Assembly: GCF_017377855.1 (NCBI RefSeq)
Contig: NZ_JAFREP010000002.1
Span: 434,001-498,000, forward strand
DNA: 64,000 nt
Origin: Acanthopleuribacter pedis
GTDB lineage: Bacteria; Acidobacteriota; Holophagae; Acanthopleuribacterales; Acanthopleuribacteraceae
Reading direction: 5' to 3'
The notes under the pieces are model-generated. The model saw only the letters and a list, made by a program, of their open reading frames with translations, ran no database searches and was not told where the DNA came from. Below are positions 44,801 to 53,381 of this stretch, one piece after another (position 1 is the stretch's first letter; every line of letters starts with the position of its first letter). Both the position numbers and the translations under genes were made by a program.

Positions 44801-47800
44801 CCAACTCGGTGAGTACGATGCCGACCGACCAACCGTCGAGCAGGGCGTGGTGGAAGGTCCACAGGATGAGGTCGCCGGGTAGGTCGTCGATCACGCGGGT
44901 CCAATGGCACAACCGTGCGTTTTCCGGCGCGGCGCAAGCCAAACGGGTTTCCTCGGCGTAGGCGTCCAAGGCGCGGTCGGCTTCGGCCAAGCCGCGCAAA
45001 TCAAGCAGCCGCGCCGTGACCGGTTCGGATCGGTCGACCGTTTGCCAGGGTGTGCCCGCGTGGTTTACGAAACGGGTGCGCAACACGGCGTGGCGTTGAT
45101 GCAATACCGTCAGCGCCTGGTCCAGGCGTTCGCCGTCGAGCGGTTGGTTGAGGCGCAAACGCAGTTGGCTGACGTAGGCCGCCGTCCCGTTTTCCCGCGC
45201 CAGATCGGCTTGGAACAACAAGCCGGTTTGCATGGGGGTGGCGGGATAGAGGTCGACCGCGCGCGGGTCCGCGTTAAATTGATCCAAAGCGTTTTGGTTC
45301 AACCCGGCAAAGGGGAATTCTTCCAAGCGACGGTTGCCGTGGCTGCTTTCGGCCAGATCGGCCAAGGCCTGAAGTGCGTCGGCAAAAGCGACCAGGTAGG
45401 TTTGCGCCGCTTCAGGCGAAACCCGCGCGGGATGGTGGTCGAGGAACAGGGTTAAGACGTCGCCCTTTTCGGTTTGGGTGACACCCGCGCCGAAACCGAA
45501 GTCAAACAACAGATGTTCCTCGCCGTGTTCCTCCGCGCCCGCGTCCAGGAATTCGCCGAGGGCCGGGGCGGCATCGAAACGGCCGAGGTAGTTAAAGAGA
45601 ACACGGGGGAGCGGCGGCAGGTCGCGCTCGGCCAAAAAGCGCAGCAATCCGTAACCCAAACCTTTGCCTGGAACGGCGCGCAGGGTGGCTTTGACCTGCT
45701 CCAGGCGGTTCGCCAGTTGGTCGACCTCAGGGAACACGACTGGGTACATCGCGGTGAACCAACCCACGGTGCGGCTCAAATCGAGGCTGCCGACGTCGCG
45801 GCCGTGGCCTTCCAGGGTGATCGCCAAGGGGCCGCGAAATCCGTTTGTTTGGAAGGCGGTGACCAGCGCGGTGAGCAGTATGTCGTTCATTTCGGTGCCG
45901 AGCCGTTGGTGGAGGGGTCCCAGCACGCGATGGGACAAGGCCGGACTTAGGTCGCGCGCGGCCCGTTGGCGGTCGGCCACGCGGTAGGGTTGCGTCGCAA
46001 GCGGCAGGGGCTCGCGCCAAGCCGGCAAGGTTTGCCAATAACCGCTTTCCGTCGCTGCAACGGTGGGGAGTAGTTGTTCTTGGAGATAGCGGGTCCAGTC
46101 CCCGAACGCGGTGGGGACCGGGGCGAGTTGTGGGCTTTCGCCGTTGGCCAAGGCTGAAAGGGCGTCCTGCACATCATCGAGCAAAATGCGCCAGGAGACC
46201 CCGTCGACAACCAGGTGGTGGCCGCACAGGAACAAAAAGTCGGCCCCCGGTTCGCGTAACAAAAGGGCGCGGAACAGCGGTCCCGCTGCCAAATCAAGGT
46301 CGGCTTGCAAGGATGCGGCGGTTGTTTGGGCGGTATCGGCGGCAACCGAACGGTGCTCCCAAAAATCGGGGCTCACGGCGTCCACAACCAATTGGCCACC
46401 ATCGAGCCTGGCCCCCAGCAAGCGGTGATGGTTTACCAGGGCGCGCCACGCGGTTTCGAGTTTGGCCGGGTCCGTATCGACGGGTAACCGAAGCAGTAAC
46501 GATTGGTTGTAATGGTTGGGGCGCAATCGTTTTTGGCCGAGGAACCAAGCTTGGATTGGGGAAAGCGCGACGGGCCCGGCGTCGATACGGTGCTGTACCG
46601 GTGTGTCCTGTTTGAGCAGCGGCGCAAGCCGCGCGATGGTGCCCTCGCGGAACAAATCTTTAAGGGCCAAATCGTAACCGGCGCGGCGCAGGCGGGCGCG
46701 GATTTGCAACGCTTTAATTGAGTCACCGCCCAGCGCGAAAAAGTCTTGGTCGACAGCGGGGGTTTGGTCGGCGGGCAAGCCCAGAACCGCGCCCCAAATG
46801 CCCGCGAGCAATCGTTCGTCGGCGTTTCCGGGCAAACGGCCGGTTTGGTTGGTGCTTGGCGCGGGCAAACCGGCCCGGTCGATTTTGCCGTTGGCGGTGA
46901 GCGGGAACTGTTCGACGAATACCCAGGCCTCGGGAATCATGTACCGGGGTAAACGGTCGCTGAGAAAGGCGCGCAGGTTTTCGGGCGTTCCCTTGCCACG
47001 CAACCAGGCGGTTAGGCGCGGCCCCTGATCCTGGTGAACCACATCCACCACGGCCGCGCTGATGTCGGGGTGGTCGCTGAGCTGTTGCGCCACCTCGCCG
47101 GCCTCGATGCGGTACCCTCGCAGGCTGAGCTGGTGGTCGATGCGGCCGAGGAAATGGAAGCGGCCTTCGTGGTCGCGGCGCACCCGGTCGCCGGTGCGGT
47201 AGGCGCGGCCCAAGCTTTGGTGGCGGATGAATCGCGCCTCGGTTAAAGCCGATTGTCGGTGGTAACCCGCGGCGACGCCGGGGCCGCCGAGCAGCAATTC
47301 ACCGGTTTGATCGGCATCAAGCGGTTGACCCCATGGATCCAGCACCGCGGTGGTCACCCCGGTCATAGGACGGCCGATGCTGATTGGGCCCTCGTCGACG
47401 GCTTCAACCAAACAGCCGACGGTGGCTTCGGTAGGCCCGTATTCGTTGTAAATCTGCATGCTTGGGTTGCGCCGGCGCAGTTGGGCCACAACCTCCGGCT
47501 TCAATGCCTCGCCGCCGAGAATCACGACCGCTACCTCGGTGCGATCCAAGCCTTCCAGCAAGGCGACGTGGGCCGGTGTCATTTTGACGGCCTGTACGCC
47601 GCTGCCGGGCGCGAAGACCGCGTGGATTTGTTCGTCCAAGGGCGCGGCGTTTGGGATGACGACAGCCGCGCCGCGGGTGAGTGGGGAAAAAAAGGTGGTC
47701 ACGGTGAGGTCGAAGGTGGTGGCGGTGAACAGCGCCATAGCGGCATCGGGACGTTCGTCGAAATAAAGAGCGCGCGCTCGGGCCAGGTACCAGGCTAGGT

Positions 47801-50800
47801 TGGCGCGGGTGACGACCACGCCCTTGGGTTTTCCGGTCGAGCCGGAGGTATACATTATATATGCAGGTCGACAGCCGTCGCCGGTGGTGGGTTCCCATTC
47901 CGGGTTGGTTTCGGGTGTCACCTTGTCCGGGTCGAGCCAGGCGTCATCGGCCAGATCGAATTTCCTCGCGAGGTCCGGCGTGCTGATGGTGAGGCGTGGC
48001 GCGGCGTCGTCCAAAAGATCGTGGATGCGTTGGCGGGGCGCCTCGGGGTCAAGGGGTACGTAAGCGGCGCCGCAAGCGAGCGTGGCGAGAAGTGCCTGAA
48101 TCAATTGCGGCCCCCGCGTCAGGCCAATGGCGATGCGGTCACCTGGCCGTACCTGTCGCCGGCTGCGAAGCTGTTGGGCCAAACCGGCAACCCGCGCGGC
48201 CAGCGTTTGGTACGTCCAGGAACCACCGGGGAACCGCACGGCAACCGCCGCCGGTGTTTCCGCGACACGCGCGGCAAAGGCCTGGAGCACGTCGGGATCG
48301 TCCAAGGGAACGCTTGCCGGCAGCGTGGGCGCGGGCGACCACCCATGGCTCAGGGTCAACGCCGGCTGCCGCGACCAGGCACGCAACAGGTGCACCATGC
48401 CGTCGAGCATGTGGGCGACGGTCTCAGGATCGATGCGGTCCGCGTCGAGATCGGCGCGGAACAGCAAGGCCTCGTCGGGTACCACCACCAGGGTGAGCGG
48501 GTAGTGGGTTTGTTCGTGGGCGAGCACGCCCTCCAGCTGAAAGCCGTCCGCGTCTTCCAGAACGGCGTCGCCCTCGGGGTAATTCTCAAAAACGAGGATG
48601 TGGTCAAACAAGGCGCGGCCCTGTTGGATTTCCGCCAAGGGCACGCTGGGTTGGGCCTCGGCCGCCACGGCGTTGTCGCGGCGTTGTTGCACGATCTCGC
48701 GCAACGGGGTGTGCCCGTCCAAGCGAACTCGGACCGGCAGGGTGTTGATAAACAGGCCGATCATCTCATGAATCCCCGGCACCTCGGCGGGCCGGCCGGA
48801 AACGACGGCACCGAACAGCACGTCTTGGCTGAACAGGCGGCGCGCCACCTGAACGGCCCACAGCACGTGCACGATGTGGTTGGCGGTGACGCGTTCGGCG
48901 GCGGCCATGGCGTTGAGGCGGCGCGTGTCCTCTTCCGACCAGCGCACCTCGAACGAATGGCGCGCGGGTTGTCCACTTCCAGATCCGGCAAGCGTGGTTT
49001 TTTCGTGGCCTTGGAGGGCGCGTCGCCACCATTGCACGGCGGCGCTTCCGTCCTGTTCGGCCAGCTTGCGGATGTAGCGGCGGAAGGGCGGAAAGGGTTT
49101 GGAATGGATGCGCTCGCCGCGTCGCAAGCGGCGGTAGTGATCGATGACGGCGGAGAACAACAGCGGCAAACACCAGCCGTCCATCAACATATGGTGGAAG
49201 GTCCACACCAAGCGGTAGCGGTCCTCGCCCAGTGCCAGCAAGGTGACGCGCAGGGGCGGGCCTGCGGCAAGGTCAAACGCCTGTTCGCGGTCGGACGCCA
49301 TCCATGCATCGGCCTCGGCGGGCGTCACGGTTTGGACGGTCGGCGTGAGGGCCCGCGTGAGCAGACCTTGCAAGGCGCCGCCGGGCGCGTCCGGGAAAAA
49401 TTGGGTGCGGCCGATTTCGGCGTCGTCCAACACGCGGGTCAGGGCGGCGGTCAACGCGTTTTGATCCAAACGGCCGCGCAGGACTTGGGCGATTTGTTCC
49501 ACGTAGCTTCCGTCCTGATCCAGGTTGTGGTGGAACAACAAACCCTGCTGCATGGGGGAGAGGGGATAAAGATCGGTCAGTTCGTGGTGTTCCTGGATTT
49601 GGTCCAGGGTGGACGCCTGCAGCGCGGCCAAGGGCACGTCCGCGGGGGACAGCCAGACGCGGGGTTGGTGCGTGGTTGCCGCAACCAAGGCGTCGACGGC
49701 CTCGATCAGGCTTTGATGCAAGCGGGCCATGCGTTCCGGGTGGAAGCGGTGTTGGTCGTAGGCAAGGCCCAGTTGCAATCGGTCGTTGACCACCATGCCG
49801 GAGAAAAACCAGGCGAAGGGCGGCGGATCGCTGGGGTCGTTTTCCGGGCCGATATCCCAGGTGCTGAACCGAGGCCGGGACGGATCCTCTTCGTCGGCGT
49901 CAAAGCGACCGAGGTAGTTAAAACCCATCTCCGGCGCGGGGCCGTCCGTTTCGCCGGCGGCGCTCAAGAGGCTGTAATCGATGCCCGCGTGTCGGACCGC
50001 GCGCAGGTTCTCTTTGACGGCGGTTAAGCGGGTGCGCACGTCGCCGTCTTGGTGGTGCAGGACCACCGGGAACCAGGTGGTGAACCAGGCGACGGTGCGG
50101 CTAAGGTCGGGCGCGTCGGCGCCCAAATCGCGTCCGTGGGATTCGAGCAAGACCTGCACCCGGCTAAGCCGTTCGGCCCGCCACAAGGCGTCGCCGAGCG
50201 CGGTGAGCAAAAGATCGTTGATTTCGGTTCGGAAGGCGCGGTGGGCGGCACCCAGCATGGTTTGGGTTTGGGTGGTGTCCCAGGTGTGGTTGAGGAAGGC
50301 CACCCGGGTTGCCTTCTTCGATCCTGGCCGCTCGCTGTCCGGTTCGATGCGTTGGGATCCGGCGGCATAGGCTTGCCAAAAGGCAGCGCGGCGACGGCGT
50401 TCGTCCGCCGGAAAACGCGTTTTCAACCAAGCCGCCAAATCATCGAGGCTCGCCCCACGCGGCGATGGTTTCAGCGGCTTGCCCAAATGATGCTGCACCA
50501 AAAACCGAGATAACTCGTTTAAAAGCAAGCGCCAGGAGACAGCGTCGACAATGAAATGATGGGCCGCGACGAGGAGGCGGTCGCTGTCGTTGCATTGGAA
50601 ATAAGTAACGCGCAGCAGCGGACCTTGTTCCAGGTCAAAGTCGCGCTGGTCGGCGGCGGCGCGTTGTTGCAGGTCGCGGCGGACGGTATCCGATCCGCGC
50701 AAGTCGACCCATGCCGGGGTGGCGTAGGTCTCCCTAATCAGCAATTGATCCGGGTGTTGGGGGTGCGGGATCGCCCGCAAAACCTCGTGGCGTTCCTGCA

Positions 50801-53369
50801 GCGCGCGCACGACGGCGCGCAAACCGATGTCGCTGATAGGTTGGGGCAGGTCCAGCAGCACACTTTGGTTATAGGCGCCGCGATTGCCCGCGAACCAGCG
50901 ACGGAAATGGCTTTGGGCCGGGGTGGTCGGCACCGCGCCCTGCAGCGGTTCGAACACGCGTTTTTCGGTCAACGGCCGAAGTCCGCTCGCCACGTGGCGC
51001 AAGCGCGGTTCGCGGAAGAGGTCGCCCACCTCGAGGGCGTAACCGGCCTCGTGGAGGAAGGCCGAAATCTGCAGCGCTTTGATGGAGTCGCCGCCGAGCG
51101 CGAAGAAATCCGCGCCGGTGGTGACGGTCTGTTTGGGGAAAGCGGCGGCAAAGGCGCGCACCAGCGCGGCCTCGCCTTCGTTGCTTGCCGTGCCGCCGGG
51201 GCGGGCCTGTTGCGGCGCGGGTAAGGCGGCGCGGTCGACCTTGCCGTTGGCGGTGAGCGGCAGTGCCGGCAAGGCCACGAAAAAGGCGGGCATCATGTAA
51301 AGCGGCAAGGCGGCGGCGACCGCCTCGCGCAAACGGGTTTCCTCGGCGGCACCGGGACCGGCCACGTAGGCGACCAAAACCGGTTTACCGTCCGCGCCGG
51401 GTGCGCCGATCACGACCGCCTCGTGGACGCCCTCGAGGTTGGTTAAAGTGCTTTCAATTTCTCCGGCTTCGATGCGGTAACCCCTGATTTTAAGTTGGAA
51501 ATCGTTGCGGCCGTGGTAGTGCAGGTTCCCCGCCGCATCAAGCGAGGCCAGGTCGCCGGCGCGGTACAGGCGGGTCCCGTCCGGGCGTTGGGTGAAGCGT
51601 TCGCTATTGAGCGTGGCTCGGTTGAGGTAGCCGCTGGTTAGGGCCTCGCCGCCGATGTGGAGGGAGCCGTGGAAGCCGGGCGGTACCGGGTGATCGTGCG
51701 CGTCCAAAAGCGCGATCACGGCGTGGTCGGCGGGACGGCCGATGGTGATCTGGTCGGGGTCGGTTATTTCCTGCATGGTGCAGCCGACGGTGGCCTCGGT
51801 CGGGCCGTATTCGTTAAAAATACGCATCGCGGGGTTAACCGCGCGCAGGCGCCGCACCTGTTCGGGCAGCAGTGCTTCGCCGCCGAGGATGACCCGCGCC
51901 ACGCTGCTGGGTGGGTGTTCGGGCACCAAGGCGACGTGGGCCGGGGTCAGTTTGACCAGGTCGATGCGGGGATCGGCAAAGACCGCGGCGACCAGGGTTT
52001 CGGTAGGGGCCTCGCCAAAAACCACCAGGGCGTCACCTTGGGTAAACGGCAGGAACAAACTGGTGATGGTCAAGTCAAAGGCGGGCGTGGTGAACCAGGC
52101 ACAGTCGGCGGCTTGATCGCGGTAAGTCGCCGCGGCCCACTGAATGTACCGGGTTAAGGCGCCGTGATGGATGGGCACACCCTTGGGGCGCCCGGTTGAG
52201 CCGCTGGTGTAAATCACATAGGCCTCGTCCTCGGCGCGAATGGCCGCGGGCTCAAAACGGCCCGCCCCCGCGGTGGGTGCAATTTCGGGAAGCGCGCTAC
52301 AGCCCTCGGGCAGCGTCAACGAAACGGAAGGGGGCAAACCCAGCACCAAACAGGTGCCGCTATCGGCCAGCATCAGGTTGAGGCGGTCTTGCGGGTAACT
52401 GGGATCCAAGGCCAGCCAGGAAGCGCCGCATCGCAGCACCGCCCACATCGCCACGACGAAATCCGGGTGGCGTCGGCCCCACAGGGCAACGCGTGATCCA
52501 CGGCCGACTCCCTGTTGCTGCAAAGAGCAGGCGACCTTTTCGATCCGCTGGGAAAAGGCGGCGTAGCTCAGCGTGTGTTCTTCGAAATGCAGGGCCGGTT
52601 CGGCACCGTGGCGTGCCGCTTGCGCCGCCAACAGGCCGGTGACGGGCGTGGCGGGGAAGCAGCGCGGCTGCTCCGCTTGGATCAGCGGGGATTCGCCCGC
52701 GCCGAGCAGCGGGATCTCGGTCAAAGGCAGGTCGCCGTTGTCGAGGAGGTTGGTTAGGACGATGGGCAAACGTGTGGCAAGCGCACGGGCAAGATCTTCG
52801 CCGCCCGCCTCTTCCGCCACCCAAACGGCGAGGAGGGACTGTTCGGGGTCGCGTTCCCAGGTGAAGCGAAAGCGTGCCGGCAAGGCCGCGCCCGTGCTTA
52901 AACCCGCCTGTTGCCAAACCACGCGGTAGAGCGGGGTAGGGTCGCCGCCGTCGTTGGTGCGCCAGGCGGTTTCAAAGGTTTCGCGGTCGGTCGCCAAACC
53001 GTTGCGCGCAATGGCGAGGGCGTCGCGCTGGGCGCGGGTCAGCGCGCGGAAACTCCCTTTGGGGTCCAGGGCCAGCCGCACCAGCAGCGGACCGCGCCGG
53101 GTTTCCTCATGCAAGGCCGGGGTCGCGATCAGGAGATCCGCGGCGCCACCGAGGCGCCACAGCACCACCCGCAACGCGGCGGTTAACAAGCTGTACTCGG
53201 CCCAGGGGTTGCCTTTGGCGACCGAGCCAAGGCGTTGGTGAAGCGCGGGATCCCATTGACCGGCCACGGATTGGGCGGGCCGGCGTCGACCCGCCCAGTT
53301 TAAATGCCAATCGGGTAGGTCGCGCAGGTGGTTCAGGAAACGGGGGTCGGGGGTGTGCTGATCATTCAT
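38868..53369 (-). CDS. Nonribosomal peptide synthetase 2 (half-C-A-T-E, C-A-T-E, C-T, C-A-T, C-T)
   Basis: This 4833-residue synthetase starts at the ATG at 53369 (AAGGA nine bases upstream; a TTG three codons earlier has no spacing). Order: a truncated C domain lacking HHxxxDG; A (pocket DLTKIGEVG), T (GGDSIK), E (HHFIVDAVSW, FNYLGRFD); C (FHHMLMDGW), A (DLTKIGEVG), T (GGDSIK), E (HHLVVDGVSW); C (FHHALLDGW) directly followed by T (GGHSLA), no A; C (LHHLLGDAW), A (DIFHFGLVI), T (GGHSLE); C (LHHILADAW) and a final T (GGSSIQ), no A. DLTKIGEVG matches asparagine pockets, and both Asn modules end in epimerisation domains, so two D-Asn are expected. C domains after E begin YPLSPMQQGLLF or YPATPMQTGLLF, the D-L condensation type. 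There is no thioesterase or reductase. Confidence 0.93.
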   Translation of the reverse strand: MNDQHTPDPRFLNHLRDLPDWHLNWAGRRRPAQSVAGQWDPALHQRLGSVAKGNPWAEYSLLTAALRVVLWRLGGAADLLIATPALHEETRRGPLLVRLALDPKGSFRALTRAQRDALAIARNGLATDRETFETAWRTNDGGDPTPLYRVVWQQAGLSTGAALPARFRFTWERDPEQSLLAVWVAEEAGGEDLARALATRLPIVLTNLLDNGDLPLTEIPLLGAGESPLIQAEQPRCFPATPVTGLLAAQAARHGAEPALHFEEHTLSYAAFSQRIEKVACSLQQQGVGRGSRVALWGRRHPDFVVAMWAVLRCGASWLALDPSYPQDRLNLMLADSGTCLVLGLPPSVSLTLPEGCSALPEIAPTAGAGRFEPAAIRAEDEAYVIYTSGSTGRPKGVPIHHGALTRYIQWAAATYRDQAADCAWFTTPAFDLTITSLFLPFTQGDALVVFGEAPTETLVAAVFADPRIDLVKLTPAHVALVPEHPPSSVARVILGGEALLPEQVRRLRAVNPAMRIFNEYGPTEATVGCTMQEITDPDQITIGRPADHAVIALLDAHDHPVPPGFHGSLHIGGEALTSGYLNRATLNSERFTQRPDGTRLYRAGDLASLDAAGNLHYHGRNDFQLKIRGYRIEAGEIESTLTNLEGVHEAVVIGAPGADGKPVLVAYVAGPGAAEETRLREAVAAALPLYMMPAFFVALPALPLTANGKVDRAALPAPQQARPGGTASNEGEAALVRAFAAAFPKQTVTTGADFFALGGDSIKALQISAFLHEAGYALEVGDLFREPRLRHVASGLRPLTEKRVFEPLQGAVPTTPAQSHFRRWFAGNRGAYNQSVLLDLPQPISDIGLRAVVRALQERHEVLRAIPHPQHPDQLLIRETYATPAWVDLRGSDTVRRDLQQRAAADQRDFDLEQGPLLRVTYFQCNDSDRLLVAAHHFIVDAVSWRLLLNELSRFLVQHHLGKPLKPSPRGASLDDLAAWLKTRFPADERRRRAAFWQAYAAGSQRIEPDSERPGSKKATRVAFLNHTWDTTQTQTMLGAAHRAFRTEINDLLLTALGDALWRAERLSRVQVLLESHGRDLGADAPDLSRTVAWFTTWFPVVLHHQDGDVRTRLTAVKENLRAVRHAGIDYSLLSAAGETDGPAPEMGFNYLGRFDADEEDPSRPRFSTWDIGPENDPSDPPPFAWFFSGMVVNDRLQLGLAYDQHRFHPERMARLHQSLIEAVDALVAATTHQPRVWLSPADVPLAALQASTLDQIQEHHELTDLYPLSPMQQGLLFHHNLDQDGSYVEQIAQVLRGRLDQNALTAALTRVLDDAEIGRTQFFPDAPGGALQGLLTRALTPTVQTVTPAEADAWMASDREQAFDLAAGPPLRVTLLALGEDRYRLVWTFHHMLMDGWCLPLLFSAVIDHYRRLRRGERIHSKPFPPFRRYIRKLAEQDGSAAVQWWRRALQGHEKTTLAGSGSGQPARHSFEVRWSEEDTRRLNAMAAAERVTANHIVHVLWAVQVARRLFSQDVLFGAVVSGRPAEVPGIHEMIGLFINTLPVRVRLDGHTPLREIVQQRRDNAVAAEAQPSVPLAEIQQGRALFDHILVFENYPEGDAVLEDADGFQLEGVLAHEQTHYPLTLVVVPDEALLFRADLDADRIDPETVAHMLDGMVHLLRAWSRQPALTLSHGWSPAPTLPASVPLDDPDVLQAFAARVAETPAAVAVRFPGGSWTYQTLAARVAGLAQQLRSRRQVRPGDRIAIGLTRGPQLIQALLATLACGAAYVPLDPEAPRQRIHDLLDDAAPRLTISTPDLARKFDLADDAWLDPDKVTPETNPEWEPTTGDGCRPAYIMYTSGSTGKPKGVVVTRANLAWYLARARALYFDERPDAAMALFTATTFDLTVTTFFSPLTRGAAVVIPNAAPLDEQIHAVFAPGSGVQAVKMTPAHVALLEGLDRTEVAVVILGGEALKPEVVAQLRRRNPSMQIYNEYGPTEATVGCLVEAVDEGPISIGRPMTGVTTAVLDPWGQPLDADQTGELLLGGPGVAAGYHRQSALTEARFIRHQSLGRAYRTGDRVRRDHEGRFHFLGRIDHQLSLRGYRIEAGEVAQQLSDHPDISAAVVDVVHQDQGPRLTAWLRGKGTPENLRAFLSDRLPRYMIPEAWVFVEQFPLTANGKIDRAGLPAPSTNQTGRLPGNADERLLAGIWGAVLGLPADQTPAVDQDFFALGGDSIKALQIRARLRRAGYDLALKDLFREGTIARLAPLLKQDTPVQHRIDAGPVALSPIQAWFLGQKRLRPNHYNQSLLLRLPVDTDPAKLETAWRALVNHHRLLGARLDGGQLVVDAVSPDFWEHRSVAADTAQTTAASLQADLDLAAGPLFRALLLREPGADFLFLCGHHLVVDGVSWRILLDDVQDALSALANGESPQLAPVPTAFGDWTRYLQEQLLPTVAATESGYWQTLPAWREPLPLATQPYRVADRQRAARDLSPALSHRVLGPLHQRLGTEMNDILLTALVTAFQTNGFRGPLAITLEGHGRDVGSLDLSRTVGWFTAMYPVVFPEVDQLANRLEQVKATLRAVPGKGLGYGLLRFLAERDLPPLPRVLFNYLGRFDAAPALGEFLDAGAEEHGEEHLLFDFGFGAGVTQTEKGDVLTLFLDHHPARVSPEAAQTYLVAFADALQALADLAESSHGNRRLEEFPFAGLNQNALDQFNADPRAVDLYPATPMQTGLLFQADLARENGTAAYVSQLRLRLNQPLDGERLDQALTVLHQRHAVLRTRFVNHAGTPWQTVDRSEPVTARLLDLRGLAEADRALDAYAEETRLACAAPENARLCHWTRVIDDLPGDLILWTFHHALLDGWSVGIVLTELVQLYTLGTSPAPRPPFRDYLLWLAQRDPSAARAWWRGHLAGARQPTHLPLPIQHDEGWAPRAWVAEDSSELLHQLGETARAQRTTTNHLCSAIWCALLARLGQQNSITFGVVSNGRPAESPGADQMVGLFLTTLPVHVTLDADTTVARLADRLQDLAVKRENVGFLPSSEIQALSPLGPNLINHLVVFESYPVPETLSAGQSELRFETIDVEEWNHYDLSLVIVPGEMGRIRLEYNSARFADADVARLGERFCAWLAEAKDLIHQPLDRLAVPEAHILPRPEPRPISSAPATASDAITRAMTALWCAVLDRDQVDPDTSFFALGGHSLAAAKLNARIHDHFGVRLPLRAVFTQPTAAGLSALVRREQERGQSDTRIEPVAAAPCYPLPPAQQRILILARLDETGIAYNMPTAVEIKGHLDANALEQALADVVARHEILRTRFPERDGHPVQVIEANPPLPFQTLHCSPAEQENLLRENAEFTFDLAAGPLLRARLLCFSPNHHCFALNLHHLLGDAWSMDLLVRDILQRYQSHAGGEAQPLPTKHLQYKDVAAWLAARSDSDALAASRAFWLAYLADHPAPVSLPADRPRPLLQSHRGDRVMLNPPENLGTRLVAYATESGGTPFGLLLTALNLLVQATTGEGDLIIGTPVANRDHADLADQIGVLINTLALRPRLENQLPFAEAAAAVQRDLAQALAHQAYPFDRLVTELQGTTAARDHAGHGALFDIMLSLVQHDTKHQKNPGSLEVTPVESTFRTTKGDLSFDFLLEGNRLLGSIEYNSDLYDPATVARYGRHLLTLLDRLLAEPARPCALVDFLDADDHALLRAWSVGPAPAPCDASVLPALERTMRARADQIALHRNGRSLRYGEFSQRADSIAAALVQQGRVRPGDVVAVALPRDFDLPASLIALWRLGALYLPLDPSMPEERLRRILAEAKTRALITDEAGAERLRDHRYRTLVPPRQLVAEAPPSVRLTADTPAYLIFTSGSTGKPKGVLVTHGALAHTIGHARILFGFGENDRMPWVAPQAFDIALFELLVPLTAGACVDLLDREQVLDLERLGSAFKAATAFHAVPHLMERLLATLPEAGEGPRVLFTGGDRVPPALLQRLAARFPNTRIVELYGPTEAAVICSALEVNPYLAASEQQAEAAWRGACIGRPLPGISLWLRDDHGGLVPPGAVGEITIAGPTLARGYWRNAGADAAFVQRDRQRYYRTGDRARFLPDGNLAFLGRGDEQVQVRGFRVEPGEIAAVICQHPRVRAAVVMQQEGRLAAWLERHAEATPIAELRAFARARLPEYMVPEVWFLLETFPLNNNGKVDRAALRAMQTASEAVPEPIRQAPRTAAEHLLAEIWREVLGHDRFGINDHFADVGGHSLEVTRLAALIQQRFGRKVGIRALFSEPTIATLAAAEFADWHDETGHETIPTVPDAEDYPVSSEQARLWLLNQLPHAAAAHTIPTAVTLDGPLDIDVFAAALDDVVARHEIMRTRFIHTDRGLRQQVLPSDQAPRLAVMRPGPISDQERQILLAEQSQQVFNLAEAPPWRATLFVLGRERHLLFLQLHHILADAWSLGLLVQLWQAGYQSHLTGDRAQQAALPYQYHDYAVWQQQRLTGGSLAAAEHYWLEQFSEPPPALPLPTDKPRPRTRRFAGARITRQWSSATRDHLAAFAKTHNCSLFTVLIAAVNTLFHRTLGANDITLGVPFAQRDLPGSEEQLGLYYNNLALRTRFEGVSSFGALVRIVAANLQHAQEHGAYPYDHLLQKLRLPRDPGRNPLFDCMVKFERERQSDFTAMEGYQLRGVPLEPTTAHFDLTFSFHELDDGVTLILEYNPDLYLAERIEHLADSLERFVKNEVIEETPLQAGVPPQPLPQVNMPSKPTEPQATDPPPNPLERRLAAIWAEIIGCSDDEFEPNDDFFVCGGSSIQLAALARRYHQTFGVATPLATWFQITTPRGQTKHLIDAGVNPAAFLAKEHNP
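38871..40540 (-). other. NRPS 2 terminal C-T didomain (no A, no TE)
   Basis: The last C domain (LHHILADAW at about 40092-40120) is followed by a Pro-rich linker and a carrier domain with GGSSIQ (serine near 39032) that ends the protein. An A domain and a release domain are both absent. The carrier could be loaded in trans, or the C domain could release the peptide by joining it to a free or carrier-bound nucleophile. Confidence 0.85.
40545..43690 (-). other. NRPS 2 module 4 (C-A-T), substrate unknown
   Basis: C has HHLLGDAW (DG to DA); the A domain has FTSGSTGKPKG near 41830 and the pocket D-I-F-H-F-G-L-V-I read by eye. In it TGGDRVP replaces the usual GGEAL. T serine is near 40672. The pocket resembles that of NRPS 1 module 1 and matches no code I can name. 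Confidence 0.85.
43695..45290 (-). other. NRPS 2 module 3 (C-T, adenylation domain absent)
   Basis: An intact D-L type C domain (FHHALLDGW at about 44828-44855) ends near 44000 and only about 40 residues separate it from a carrier domain with GGHSLA (serine near 43822). There is no adenylation sequence and no frameshift in the region, so the module lacks its own loading domain. Confidence 0.88.
45295..49590 (-). other. NRPS 2 module 2 (C-A-T-E), predicted D-Asn
   Basis: C is the D-L type (FHHMLMDGW at about 49172-49200). A has MYTSGSTGKPKG near 47835 and pocket D-L-T-K-I-G-E-V-G, as in asparagine-activating domains. T serine is near 46721. E has HHLVVDGVSW near 46205, EGHGRDVG and FNYLGRFD. 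Confidence 0.85.
49600..52660 (-). other. NRPS 2 module 1 (A-T-E), predicted D-Asn
   Basis: A has YTSGSTGRPKG near 52195 and the pocket D-L-T-K-I-G-E-V-G. T serine is near 51085. E has HHFIVDAVSW near 50545 and ESHGRDLG (canonical EGHGRE), keeping the key His and Glu. Confidence 0.85.
52665..53369 (-). other. Truncated condensation domain at the N-terminus of NRPS 2
   Basis: About 235 residues resemble the C-terminal lobe of a C domain (LPDWHLNWAGRRRP, then SLLTAALRVVLWRLGGAADLLIATP). The N-terminal lobe with HHxxxDG is missing, so it cannot catalyse condensation alone and may serve as a docking or structural part. Confidence 0.72.
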
Positions 53370-53381
53370 GGCAAGCAATCC

